Source: Lentilactobacillus farraginis DSM 18382 = JCM 14108 | Lineage (GTDB): Bacteria > Bacillota > Bacilli > Lactobacillales > Lactobacillaceae | Length of the DNA stretch: 59,648 bases | Assembly (NCBI RefSeq): GCF_000583655.1 | Contig: NZ_BAKI01000012.1 | Location: 1 to 59,648 of the forward strand | Direction of reading: 5' to 3' | Shown: positions 28,940 through 37,070 of the stretch, one piece after another | How positions within the stretch are numbered: position 1 is the first letter of the stretch | How the letters are laid out: every line of letters starts with the position of its first letter | The notes under the pieces: generated by a model | Told to the model about the DNA's origin: nothing | The model's database searches: none | What the model saw: the letters and a program-made list of their open reading frames with translations, nothing else | Made by a program: the position numbers and the translations under genes

Positions 28940-30467
28940 TGTAAATCGTGATTTACCAGATGATTTAATGAACAAGTTAAATTATGAAGGCTTCAAAACA
29001 ACCGATATTGGTCAGCCAACTGTTCAGCGAGTGGCACCAAAAGTCCGAGTTACAACGGGTGATGATAAAGTCGTTGATTCAATCGAAACGGTAGTTAAAA
29101 AAACGGTTCGTGACGGCATGACGATTTCATTTCATCACCACTTCCGAAACGGAGACTTTGTCTTTAACAAGGTAATGCGAATTATTATTGATGCCGGTAT
29201 CAAGAATTTAACACTGGCACCGTCTTCGCTGACCGGAGTGATGAATGATATTGTTATTGAAGCCATTAAAAAGGGCACCATTACCAATATCACCAGTTCC
29301 GGTATGCGTGGCTCGCTTGGAGACTTTGTTTCACACGGCGGCTTGAAGAATCCGGTTATTTTCCGTTCACACGGAAACCGAGCTCGAGCAATCGAACATG
29401 GTGATATTAAAATCGACGTTGCTTTTCTTGGCGTGCCAAATGCCGATAAATTGGGTAACGCCAACGGTATGGAAGGTGACGCGGTTTTTGGTTCACTGGG
29501 ATACGCCTTAATGGATGCCCAATATGCCAACAACGTGGTTTTACTGACCGATAATATTATGCCTTATCCGAATACGCCGGCTTCTATCAAACAAACGCAG
29601 GTTGACTACGTTGTTAAAGTTGATAAAGTTGGCGATCCGGATAAGATCGGTTCCGGTGCTACCCGGTTTACGAAGGATCCCAAGGAATTAAAAATCGCTT
29701 CGATGGTTAATGACGTGATTGTCAACTCGCCTTACTTCAAAGATGGCTTTTCATTCCAAACCGGTTCCGGTGGTGCAGCGCTCGCGGTTACGAGATACTT
29801 ACGTCAGGCAATGATTGACAATCAGATTAAGGCTTCCTTTGCCTTGGGCGGTATTACCAAGCCAACCACTGATTTACTGGAAGAAGGTCTGGTCCGTCGG
29901 GTAATGGACGTCCAAGACTTTGATAAAGGTGCGGCCGAGTCTATGCATCATAATCCCAACCAACAGGAAATTGACGCGTCCTGGTACGCGGATCCTGATA
30001 ATAAAGGGGCCATGGTTGATCAGTTGGACGTTGTTATCCTGAGTGCCCTTGAAATTGATACCGGCTTTAACGTTAACGTTATGACCGGTTCCGATGGGGT
30101 TATTCGGGGCGCTGTCGGTGGTCACCAAGACGCGGCAACGGCGAAGCTGACGATTATTTCGGCGCCGTTGGTTCGTGGGCGAATCGCAACGGTAGTGCCA
30201 AAGGTAACGACCAATGTCACACCGGGTGATTCTGTAGATGTTTTGGTTACTGAATATGGTATTGCCATTAATCCAAAGCGCCAGGATCTGGTCAAAGCCT
30301 TTGCGCATTTGCCGGGTGTTCCGGTTTACTCGATTGAGGAGCTGCAACAAATGGCTGAAGCAAAGGTTGGCAAGCCAAAGCCACTCGAATTTACTGACCG
30401 GACAGTTGCCCTGGTTGAGTATCGGGATGGCACCATTATCGATGCCATTCATGAAGTGAAGGATTAA
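28929..30467 (+). CDS. citF: citrate lyase alpha subunit (citrate:acetyl-ACP transferase)
   Basis: CitF exchanges acetyl for citryl on the acyl carrier subunit. A TTG start at 28929, eight bases after GAGGAGGG, gives 512 residues; the open frame reaches back to 28887 inside citE without a ribosome site. Family segments include [24 protein letters not shown] and [15 protein letters not shown]. Directly after the gene comes an array of structured repeats. Confidence 0.92.
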   Translation: MKNSVNRDLPDDLMNKLNYEGFKTTDIGQPTVQRVAPKVRVTTGDDKVVDSIETVVKKTVRDGMTISFHHHFRNGDFVFNKVMRIIIDAGIKNLTLAPSSLTGVMNDIVIEAIKKGTITNITSSGMRGSLGDFVSHGGLKNPVIFRSHGNRARAIEHGDIKIDVAFLGVPNADKLGNANGMEGDAVFGSLGYALMDAQYANNVVLLTDNIMPYPNTPASIKQTQVDYVVKVDKVGDPDKIGSGATRFTKDPKELKIASMVNDVIVNSPYFKDGFSFQTGSGGAALAVTRYLRQAMIDNQIKASFALGGITKPTTDLLEEGLVRRVMDVQDFDKGAAESMHHNPNQQEIDASWYADPDNKGAMVDQLDVVILSALEIDTGFNVNVMTGSDGVIRGAVGGHQDAATAKLTIISAPLVRGRIATVVPKVTTNVTPGDSVDVLVTEYGIAINPKRQDLVKAFAHLPGVPVYSIEELQQMAEAKVGKPKPLEFTDRTVALVEYRDGTIIDAIHEVKD

Positions 30468-30550
30468 CGTTTTAATATGATTAAACATATGCAGTAGTTA
30501 AAAAAGTGCAGCAAAGCCGATACAAGCTGGTGGCGCTGTGCTAATACATA

Positions 30551-30672
30551 GTGTGCGGAGCAAAGCGGTTAGCACCCGGAGTATAAGACGTCGATCCGAG
30601 AAATCCCGGGTTTGGATTTTGCGGATCGATCTCTTATATGGAGCGGTGCTGCTTTGAGCAGCAGTCCTAGAT
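30551..30672 (+). repeat. 122-bp structured repeat, copy B
   Basis: Outer stem: CAAAGC and AGCACC pair with GGTGCT and GCTTTG. Inner hairpin 30582-30638: TATAAG, GATCCG and AAATCC pair with GGATTT, CGGATC and CTTATA around CGGGTTT. Ends CAGCAGTCCTAGA. Starts 123 bases before copy C. Confidence 0.85.
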
Positions 30673-30673
30673 A

Positions 30674-30795
30674 GTGTGCGGAACAAAGCGGTTAATGCCC
30701 AGAATATAAGGCGTGAATCTTAGAAATCCCGGGTTTGGATTTTTAAGATTTATCCCTTATATGGCGTGGCATTGCTTTGAGCAGCAGTCTTAAAA
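30674..30795 (+). repeat. 122-bp structured repeat, copy C
   Basis: Outer stem CAAAGC and AATGCC pair with GGCATT and GCTTTG; the second helix differs from copy B on both sides. Inner hairpin has AATCTTA pairing with TAAGATT where copy B has GATCCG/CGGATC. Tip identical (CCCGGGTTTGG). Confidence 0.85.
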
Positions 30796-30796
30796 A

Positions 30797-30917
30797 GTGT
30801 GCGGAGCTAACCGGGATAAACCGGAGTGTAAGGTAAGCGGCAGTGAATTCCCGGTTTTGGAATTTGGTGGCGATTGCCTTACATGCAGGTTTGTGGTTAG
30901 TGCAGCAGTCCTAGAAA
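30797..30917 (+). repeat. 122-bp structured repeat, copy D
   Basis: Outer stem CTAACC and AAACC pair with GGTTT and GGTTAG. Inner hairpin TGTAAGG pairs with CCTTACA and GAATTCC with GGAATTT, with tip CCCGGTTTTGG. Both stems differ from copies B and C yet still pair. Confidence 0.82.
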
Positions 30918-30973
30918 GTGTGCGGAGCAAAGCGGTTAGCACCCGGAATATAAGGCGTCGAATTGGAGGAATT
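30918..30973 (+). repeat. truncated structured repeat, copy E, touching citX
   Basis: 5' half only: GTGTGCGGAGCAAAGCGG through TATAAGGCGTCG, then CGAATT-GGAGG-AATTTG, a short hairpin whose loop is the citX ribosome site. No 3' half is present; citX starts at 30977. Confidence 0.7.
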
Positions 30974-30976
30974 TGT

Positions 30977-31507
30977 GTGAGTGAGATATTTAAAGTTGGT
31001 TCCGAGCAGGGAATTATGGCCATTTTGCAGTCAAAAGACGAACGAGTGGCCTACCAGCATCAACTGTTAAACGAGTATCCAACTAAAAGTATATTAGCCA
31101 TCAAATTAAATATCCCAGGGCCGATTAAAAACAATCAGTATCTAACTCGGCTGTTTAATGCCGGACTAAAGCGTTTCTTGACCCAAATCAAATCGGTGAG
31201 AATAGTTGAACAATGGCATAAGCCAACCGGCAATGAAGCCTTTGCGACTTCTGATCGTTCAGCTGACCAGATTAAAGCGGCGGCTATCCAGTTTGAAGAT
31301 GAAGACCAACTGGGCAGGCTGTTTGACATTGATGTATTCGGTCATGACAGTGCCAAGGCAATCTCGCGGAAAGAATTGGGATTTCAAGCCCGTAAGTGTT
31401 TTATTTGTGGGCGTCCGGCAAAAGAGTGTGCTCGATCCAGGCGTCATTCGGTTTCGGAGTTGCAGCGGGTTATCCAGCAAAAATATAATCAGGAATTTGG
31501 AGAATGA
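30977..31507 (+). CDS. citX: holo-citrate lyase synthase (apo-CitD phosphoribosyl-dephospho-CoA transferase)
   Basis: CitX moves the 2'-(5''-triphosphoribosyl)-3'-dephospho-CoA group to the citD serine. GTG at 30977, six bases after GGAGGA, gives 176 residues; the frame is open upstream to 30797 but that part is repeat DNA. The C-terminal GFQARKCFICGRPAKECAR is typical of the family. It is expressed after the repeat array, so possibly at a lower level than citCDEF. Confidence 0.88.
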   Translation: MSEIFKVGSEQGIMAILQSKDERVAYQHQLLNEYPTKSILAIKLNIPGPIKNNQYLTRLFNAGLKRFLTQIKSVRIVEQWHKPTGNEAFATSDRSADQIKAAAIQFEDEDQLGRLFDIDVFGHDSAKAISRKELGFQARKCFICGRPAKECARSRRHSVSELQRVIQQKYNQEFGE

Positions 31508-32388
31508 GTATGACAAATCGTAAAAAACCAGCTGAAGTAACTCAACTGGCTTCGATGGCGTTGGAATCGCTATTGTATGAAGTTGTGGTAAATCCCAAGC
31601 CAGGATTGGTTGATCCGGTAGATGTCGGGCCCCACCCGGATATGAACGTCTTTATGTTCATTGACAGTGCTGTCAGCCTACGGGGATATCTGGAAGCCTG
31701 CGTTTCAGCCGGCTATGAGTTTGACGGAGATGACCTGACCGAGTTGTTTCAAACAATTCGCGGTATGGGCATCAAAGCCGAAGAAACGATGTTTGAGGCA
31801 ACGCACCATGTCAATACGCATAAGGGCGCTGTCTTTTCGTTGGGTATTCTGGCAACCGCCGCTGCTTATCAAGCGCGTATTGGGGACCGAGGCCTGAAAC
31901 AACTGCAGCAGATTATCAGGGAAATGTTGCAAAATCTGATTACAGATGACTTGGCGACACCGCATTTTGAAACTACCAAAAATCTCACGGCAGGTGAGCG
32001 GCAATACCTTAAATACGGTTTACTGGGGGTTAGAGGTGAGGCTGCAGCGGGCTTTCCGGTGGTGTTTGATTATGCCGTTCCGTTCTTGGAAAAGCGGACT
32101 GGTCCGCTAAATGCTCGGCTGCTGGATACCTTATTATTAATCGTATTGCATGCTGACGACTCAAACTTAATCAAGCGTTCGGGGGATCCTCATATTTTGA
32201 AAAAAGTTCGCCAGAAAATCCGAACCTATTTTGAACTCGGCGGTTATCAAACCGAGGCGGGTTATCGATTGTTACAGGACTTGAACACAAGTTTTAAAAA
32301 CCAAAACTTAAGTCTGGGCGGGTCAGCAGATTTGTTGATTTTAACGATTTTTGTGGGACTGAAAACGGGGATTGTGGTTGCTAAATAG
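31504..32388 (+). CDS. citG: triphosphoribosyl-dephospho-CoA synthase
   Basis: CitG makes the citrate-lyase prosthetic-group precursor from ATP and dephospho-CoA. The 294-residue protein has EVVVNPKPGLVDP, the motif region THHVNTHKGAVFSLG and LLGVRGEAAAGFP. It overlaps citX by four bases; ATG 31510 is an alternative start at better distance from GGAG. Last gene of the cit cluster. Confidence 0.9.
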   Translation: MSMTNRKKPAEVTQLASMALESLLYEVVVNPKPGLVDPVDVGPHPDMNVFMFIDSAVSLRGYLEACVSAGYEFDGDDLTELFQTIRGMGIKAEETMFEATHHVNTHKGAVFSLGILATAAAYQARIGDRGLKQLQQIIREMLQNLITDDLATPHFETTKNLTAGERQYLKYGLLGVRGEAAAGFPVVFDYAVPFLEKRTGPLNARLLDTLLLIVLHADDSNLIKRSGDPHILKKVRQKIRTYFELGGYQTEAGYRLLQDLNTSFKNQNLSLGGSADLLILTIFVGLKTGIVVAK

Positions 32389-32667
32389 TGTTTAAGCTCA
32401 TTTTACAGTTTGTGGTTTCTGGTTTGCGCTTTTAAAGCCTGGCATACTTAAGCAACTCCGACCTATCAGTTAAGCAGTTTGAAAAAGTCATTTTCTGAAT
32501 AGGTGTTTTAGGCCCGCCAGATTTATAAAAGATTTTGATAAAGCAGATATAGTTTCGTGTTGTTGACAAAGTCACATGGAAATAATTGTATGAAACAGAT
32601 TAAAGCGTGTCTTAACTACTGATTAACAAGCAATCAAGCCGATTTACCAATAGTATGTTTTAAGAAA

Positions 32668-32718
32668 ATAAACGGAGGAACTAGCGCGATAAGATAAATG
32701 CGTTTTAGTTCCTCCTTT
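32668..32718. terminator. hairpin in the citG downstream spacer
   Basis: AAACGGAGGAACTA and TTAGTTCCTCCTTT pair across a 23-base loop. The 360 bases from 32389 to 32750 otherwise hold no gene I can support. It may end the decayed gene at 32751-32984 or the cit operon. Confidence 0.55.
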
Positions 32719-32750
32719 ATCGTGTTATTTTGAAAGTTACAATGGTTTAG

Positions 32751-32984
32751 CTAAATTAATACTCCAAGCTTTCGATCCGTTTTAACATAATTGATAAATG
32801 TTGGTTCTGTTTTAAAATCTGCAGGTGACTTAGCAAGTAAACGAGTAAGATAGCCACTCCAGATCCAACTTTTAATTTTGAAATCAGCACTGGCACCAAC
32901 GTAATAGTAAACCGCTTGCTTGTTATTATATTTTTGACTTTTATGTAAAAATCCGCCAAAATTAATTCCGTAGTGTTTAACCAT
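32751..32984 (-). pseudogene. fragment of the island's secreted-protein family
   Basis: A 77-residue frame with QAVYYYVGASADFKIKSW and IWSGYL, matching the second conserved block (YYYV...VWxGYL) of the intact relatives at 33050 and 35706. It has no signal peptide and no ribosome site, so it is a remnant. Confidence 0.55.
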
Positions 32985-33049
32985 CTAAATTCAAAGATTA
33001 AATACTTGCGAGATTATGAGAGTGAGCGTTTGAAAGGAAAGTTTAACCA

Positions 33050-33823
33050 ATGAAACGATATTTATTGTTTTTAATTATTTCAATAGGTTTAGGAGTTTTA
33101 GGAAGCACTTCGATCACTACTCGCGCTGCCGGAGTGTACCATCCTATTAAATCGAAAAGTTTCAATAACATTCCCTACCACTGGAATGGAAACAGTAGCA
33201 ATGCCTATCTATGGAATTACAACCTTACCAAGCACCAGCATCGTCTGGCTCACTATCCGGTAACGACTTGGTACGTTTCTAAGTCATTAAAAATGACCAA
33301 TGGCCGTAAAACAGGTATTTTTTATAAAGTTTCTAATGCTCGAGGGTTCGCTAAGGGATACGTTTGGAAAGGCTACTTGTCTAAGGGTCCAATTACCAAA
33401 GGAAATTATCCCGCCGGTTTAATTGATAAAAAACTAAATCAAAAGCTAATCAGCTTATTTCCGGGGACTATTCCAAATAAGCAATTACAAAAACTGACTG
33501 AATATTACATCTATGCGATTCAGACTACGGAATCAGGTGACTCATATTATGATCACGAAATGTCGATTCTCGGCGCTAAAAAAGTTAATGCTTCTTTTGG
33601 ATTAATAAACGACACAGCAGCTAAAAATGCATACAAACCACTTAGAACTAATCGAATTAGCTTTTTGCCTTTTGAAAAATCTTGGATACAAAAAGCTTTA
33701 GCCTCTGAGAAAAAGAAATTTACTGATTTTTCAGGATGGTCAATTGGCGCCTATGCCTTTCCTAAAAATAGTCTGTACTACGGTGTAATTGTTATTAAAC
33801 TATTACCACCAACACAGAAATGA
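33050..33823 (+). CDS. secreted protein of unknown family, island paralogue 1
   Basis: 257 residues with a signal peptide ending at about TTRAA-G (residue 25-28). Two blocks are shared with the protein at 35706: SSNAYLWNYNLTK with LAHYPVTTWY, and GIFYKVSN...GYVWKGYLSKG; the C-terminal part also aligns loosely (LFPGTIPNKQL with LFPNTQLSIQL). I do not recognise the family. GGAAAG precedes the ATG. It lies next to a helveticin-J-type gene, convergent with it; a role in attachment, immunity or signalling is conjecture. Confidence 0.6.
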   Translation: MKRYLLFLIISIGLGVLGSTSITTRAAGVYHPIKSKSFNNIPYHWNGNSSNAYLWNYNLTKHQHRLAHYPVTTWYVSKSLKMTNGRKTGIFYKVSNARGFAKGYVWKGYLSKGPITKGNYPAGLIDKKLNQKLISLFPGTIPNKQLQKLTEYYIYAIQTTESGDSYYDHEMSILGAKKVNASFGLINDTAAKNAYKPLRTNRISFLPFEKSWIQKALASEKKKFTDFSGWSIGAYAFPKNSLYYGVIVIKLLPPTQK

Positions 33824-33828
33824 ATCCC

Positions 33829-33882
33829 AAAAAATGAGATTGGGCTTCTCCGTGTAAGCGAAAGAAGCTTAATCTCATTTTT
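33829..33882. terminator. bidirectional terminator, secreted protein / helveticin gene
   Basis: AAAAAATGAGATT with CTTCT pairs with AGAAG and AATCTCATTTTT, between two convergent genes. Confidence 0.8.
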
Positions 33883-33905
33883 GTTTCCCTTAAACTTGTT
33901 CTTCA

Positions 33906-34781
33906 TTAATTAAGAGCATGTTTATCAAATTCATAAACTCGATTTTGTTGTGTAACTTTTTCCTTATCATGGTAGGCAATATTAATATACATTTTGCTTC
34001 CCAATTGTAAGCCCTCAGTTTCAATTAAATAGGGTTCCCAATGACTGTTTCTAAGCGTGACTGTTTTAGCTGTTGTGTGTCCCCAGAGGATTTTAGCAAC
34101 TTTAGTTGGATCTCCAGGAGCGCCACTAGAAATGTAGATTGCCTTGCCATCAGAGACTTCAAAGCCTTGAATTGAATTTTGACCAATTACACTACCAATA
34201 TTAGGAACTTCAAAAGAATCAATTTTACTGATTGTTGTTACATCCACAAAGCCATGACTACTTTCAACACCGTCTAAGGCACTATTAATATCAGCTAAAT
34301 TGTATAAGGCAAAATGAGCATTCCCACTGTTATCAATTGCCGCAATTAAGAAGTACTTCCGTGTAGTGGAAACCGCTGCCTCGACCCGTTTAAGACTGAA
34401 AGTACCGTCAATACTGTCCAAGTTAGCCAATCGTGGTACTTGCGTATGGGAAGTCAAAGTGGTGGTATCAAAAGCGATCCGACCAATCTGCTTATCCCAG
34501 ATGCCATCCTTACCTGGATTTACCGCGATAAACCATTTATTGTTGCCGGCATAATCCAATGTTTGACCGTGATGAAACCCCTTCATTAATTTTGAAGGAG
34601 CATCTTTAAAACTCACGTTTTGTTTTTTCGACTTTTTGGGTGTTCGGGTGAGTAATGCATCAGTTTGATCATTAATTAACTGTAATGCGTAAATATAAGA
34701 TGTTCCAATATACGCTTTTTGAACAACCGTGTGTCCATACTTTAAGTTTTGTAACCGATATGTTAAATCTGCTTCTGTCAT
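33906..34781 (-). CDS. helveticin J family class III bacteriocin
   Basis: A 291-residue protein resembling helveticin J, a large heat-labile bacteriocin of lactobacilli: VVQKAYIGTSYIYALQL, WFIAVNPGK, RVEAAVSTTRKYFLIA, SIQGFEVSDGKAIYISS and MYINIAYHDKEK follow the family order. No signal peptide is visible, as in other members. The leader contains a 28-bp palindrome (34811-34838). A GAAAGCGGG ribosome site lies eight bases upstream. Whether it kills, and how producers are protected, cannot be read from sequence. Confidence 0.82.
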   Translation of the reverse strand: MTEADLTYRLQNLKYGHTVVQKAYIGTSYIYALQLINDQTDALLTRTPKKSKKQNVSFKDAPSKLMKGFHHGQTLDYAGNNKWFIAVNPGKDGIWDKQIGRIAFDTTTLTSHTQVPRLANLDSIDGTFSLKRVEAAVSTTRKYFLIAAIDNSGNAHFALYNLADINSALDGVESSHGFVDVTTISKIDSFEVPNIGSVIGQNSIQGFEVSDGKAIYISSGAPGDPTKVAKILWGHTTAKTVTLRNSHWEPYLIETEGLQLGSKMYINIAYHDKEKVTQQNRVYEFDKHALN

Positions 34782-34810
34782 GATAAAAACCCGCTTTCAT
34801 TAATTTTTTT

Positions 34811-34838
34811 GCTAATCCAATTCCGGAGTTGAATTAGC
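34811..34838. promoter_or_regulatory. 28-bp palindrome in the helveticin leader
   Basis: GCTAATCCAATTCC (34811-34824) and GGAGTTGAATTAGC (34825-34838) are inverted copies at 12 of 14 positions with no spacer, 30 bases before the gene. It could be a dimeric operator or an RNA hairpin. Nothing else is recognised between 34782 and 34945. Confidence 0.5.
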
Positions 34839-34945
34839 AGTTTGCATCAAATCGATTTGACGCTTATAGCATATCGTCATTTCAGCTAAATAGTGCGCCA
34901 TCCTTACGACCACTTAACGCCAGGGTACCGCCAATTTAGATAGCC

Positions 34946-34986
34946 AAAAGCTCCCGCATCAGGAAATTCTTGATGCGGGAGCTTTT
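34946..34986. terminator. terminator of the S24 regulator
   Basis: AAAAGCTCCCGCATCA pairs perfectly with TGATGCGGGAGCTTTT around a 9-base loop. Confidence 0.9.
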
Positions 34987-34997
34987 AAATAACCGGT

Positions 34998-35594
34998 TTA
35001 ATTACTAAGGGTGCCGACGACAATCCCTTTAATTTGAAAACTAGGATTATCTTGAACCTCAATGGGAGCATATTTACGATTTAAGCTAATTAGTCGACAG
35101 GTTCGTTCTGTCTGCTCGAATTGTTTAATATAACTGCAGCCATCGACATAAGCAATCACAATTTGGCCATTTTCAGCTTCAAAGGCTTTCTTAACCAAGG
35201 CGACCTGTTGATCATGAAACCGCGGTTCCATGGAATCACCATTAATCTTAATGGCAAAGTCAAGTTTAGGTAGTTGGCCGCGGTAATTAATTTGATCGCG
35301 TTCGTCAACTAATTCTTCACCAGTACCAGCAGAAGCAACTCCTGCTATATTTAATATTTCTAGAGGTAATTCGACTGCCTTGGCAGCGTCTCGTTGCTGT
35401 TGCAGTTCTTGAGCAACCACTTCATAGACATGCTGTTGACGCTCTGGAACCAGTTGTGTATACATGGGTAAAATATCGCGGCTTTTATCTAAGCGACTTA
35501 AATCATACTGTAATAGATCATTGGCTTGAACCTTAAACAGAGCTGCGATCTTTTCCAAGATTGGCAATTTGGGGGTATACTTCATTACCGTCAC
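34998..35594 (-). CDS. LexA/CI-like S24 repressor, N-terminally shortened
   Basis: A 198-residue protein with the S24 autoprotease domain: cleavage region GVASAGTGEE, catalytic Ser in INGDSMEPRF, and downstream VALVKKAF. The first 30 residues (KYTPKLPILEKIAALFKVQANDLL) are only the end of an XRE helix-turn-helix; the recognition helix is missing and none is found in any frame just upstream. It starts with GTG (35594) or ATG (35585), neither with a good ribosome site. It is probably a remnant of an SOS-type regulator; whether it still has a function is unclear. Confidence 0.65.
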   Translation of the reverse strand: MTVMKYTPKLPILEKIAALFKVQANDLLQYDLSRLDKSRDILPMYTQLVPERQQHVYEVVAQELQQQRDAAKAVELPLEILNIAGVASAGTGEELVDERDQINYRGQLPKLDFAIKINGDSMEPRFHDQQVALVKKAFEAENGQIVIAYVDGCSYIKQFEQTERTCRLISLNRKYAPIEVQDNPSFQIKGIVVGTLSN

Positions 35595-35705
35595 AATCTT
35601 GATACCTCTTACTTTAGGATGTTTGACAAAGAGCCGAATTTTGCCGGCGCCTGATTTTGGGGTGATAAAAATAAGCTAGCTGATACTGTGCCACTAGTCC
35701 ACTAT

Positions 35706-36548
35706 TTATTCTGGAACTGCGATAGTAAATCCAGGGGCTTCATCGGTGATTAGCCGATGTGGATTATTGTAGTAATAAATGCCAATTTGATATTGACCCA
35801 ACGCAACCCGTTTGGTTTGATTGTAGCCACTTTTGTCCAAAGCGGACTTGATTAATTTAAACCTCTTATTGTCAGAAATATTCTGCTTATAAAAGCGCTT
35901 ATTAAAGTATCTTTGTACCGTTGGAAATTCAAGAACATCTTTATATCCTTTAACAGTCGGATCGTTAAAGTCCCAAGCACTGGCACCCCCAGCGGCTTTA
36001 GTAAGTTGAATGGATAGCTGGGTGTTGGGAAATAGTTTTAGAACTTCGCGGGTTAATTTTTGTGAGGGTGATTTTTGAATATAACTTAAATATTCCTTGT
36101 CATTATTGAAATAACGAAAGTTAATATTATTAAGTTGCTGATAGTTGGGATTAACACCCGGAGCTAGATACCCATGCCAAACAATTCCCTGCAGTTTACT
36201 GCCCTCATTACCATTAGGCGTAATTCCTTGAACATAGTAATAAACTGATTTTTTAGAATTATGCGATAGAATGACACTTTGATCATAATAACGCCAACTG
36301 TAATTCTTAAAATGTTTTAAATTAGCTTTAACTTTTGTATGATTACTGTTCCATAAGTAAGTATTTTTAGACCTGTTAGTTAGATGATAAGCACTGTTAG
36401 GGTGATTACCAACAATTTTTTTGACAATGGTATATCCCGAATCAGCACTAGTACAAATCATCGTTGTAGCCAATCCAATGATCAGGCTCAAAGTTAGCAG
36501 CGTTAAGAATTTTATTTGCCTTTTTATGGTGACCACCTTCTGATTCAT
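35706..36548 (-). CDS. secreted protein of unknown family, island paralogue 2
   Basis: The ATG at 36548 follows AAAGGGG; the frame opens earlier at 36566. The 280-residue product has a long signal peptide or anchor (residues about 15-35) and the blocks KNTYLWNSNHTK, SVYYYVQG, VWHGYLAPG and LFPNTQL shared with the 33050 protein. No known domain recognised. AT-rich like its neighbours, which fits horizontal gain of this island. Confidence 0.6.
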   Translation of the reverse strand: MNQKVVTIKRQIKFLTLLTLSLIIGLATTMICTSADSGYTIVKKIVGNHPNSAYHLTNRSKNTYLWNSNHTKVKANLKHFKNYSWRYYDQSVILSHNSKKSVYYYVQGITPNGNEGSKLQGIVWHGYLAPGVNPNYQQLNNINFRYFNNDKEYLSYIQKSPSQKLTREVLKLFPNTQLSIQLTKAAGGASAWDFNDPTVKGYKDVLEFPTVQRYFNKRFYKQNISDNKRFKLIKSALDKSGYNQTKRVALGQYQIGIYYYNNPHRLITDEAPGFTIAVPE

Positions 36549-36797
36549 TATTAAATCCCCTTTCAATAACCAAATTATCTAATAGTCAGGGGACATTTGC
36601 AAAGTTATTAACTGTTATTGGGTTAGGTTAATATAAAAATCTAACGAAAAATAATATAAGCATCTAATAGGTTCTTTCAAATGTTTTAGAGCCATTTTAA
36701 ACAAAACAGGGTCAATGGAACATCCAAACGAAAGAGGAGAACGGATCCTAAAATACTTTTTATTTCTTTTTTTAAAGTGCAGGTGAAAAACATTCTT

Positions 36798-37070
36798 TTA
36801 GCCGTTATAAAAACTGTAAGCGTACCAGTCAGTATTTTTATAATTGTTTAAATTATGCAGGCGTTTTGTATGTGTGGGATTCCAAATACAAGTTTTATGT
36901 GGGCCCACCGTTTTTTGTTATAAAAATAGTGTATCCATGCTGTTGAATCATTAAGACAAGCTGAATCACCAGAAGGATCAGCTGCTGCATGTGCATCAAA
37001 CTGATTCAATGAAAAGCCACCCCATAGCAATCCAAAAACCAATGGAACTAAAACCCCATTTCTTTTTCAT
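36798..37070 (-). pseudogene. short secreted paralogue, frameshifted
   Basis: GGAGG precedes an ATG at 37070. Allowing two single-base shifts gives a signal peptide (LVPLVFGLLWGGFSLNQ, cut near AHAAA) and then CIWNPTHTKRLHNLNNY, matching the YLWN-N-TK block of the relatives, ending at 36798 after about 90 residues. Both shifts lie in runs of G/T or A. It could be a genuine short peptide gene with sequencing errors, or a decayed copy. Confidence 0.5.

Noticed and set aside
30551-30973. CRISPR array
   Set aside because: Units are about 122 bases with long pairing arms and no short identical repeat plus unique spacer pattern; no cas genes.
30797-30976. Longer citX reading from 30797
   Set aside because: This part is repeat copies D and E; GTG 30977 has the ribosome site and gives the family length.
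30498-31023. Minus-strand open frames across the repeat array (30498-30686, 30790-31023) with recurring peptide ILRVLTALLRTL
   Set aside because: They are translations of the repeats themselves; recurrence follows the 122-bp period, and no ribosome site is present.
32756-32959. Second minus-strand frame over the fragment at 32751
   Set aside because: Overlaps the frame that shows family similarity and has none of its own.
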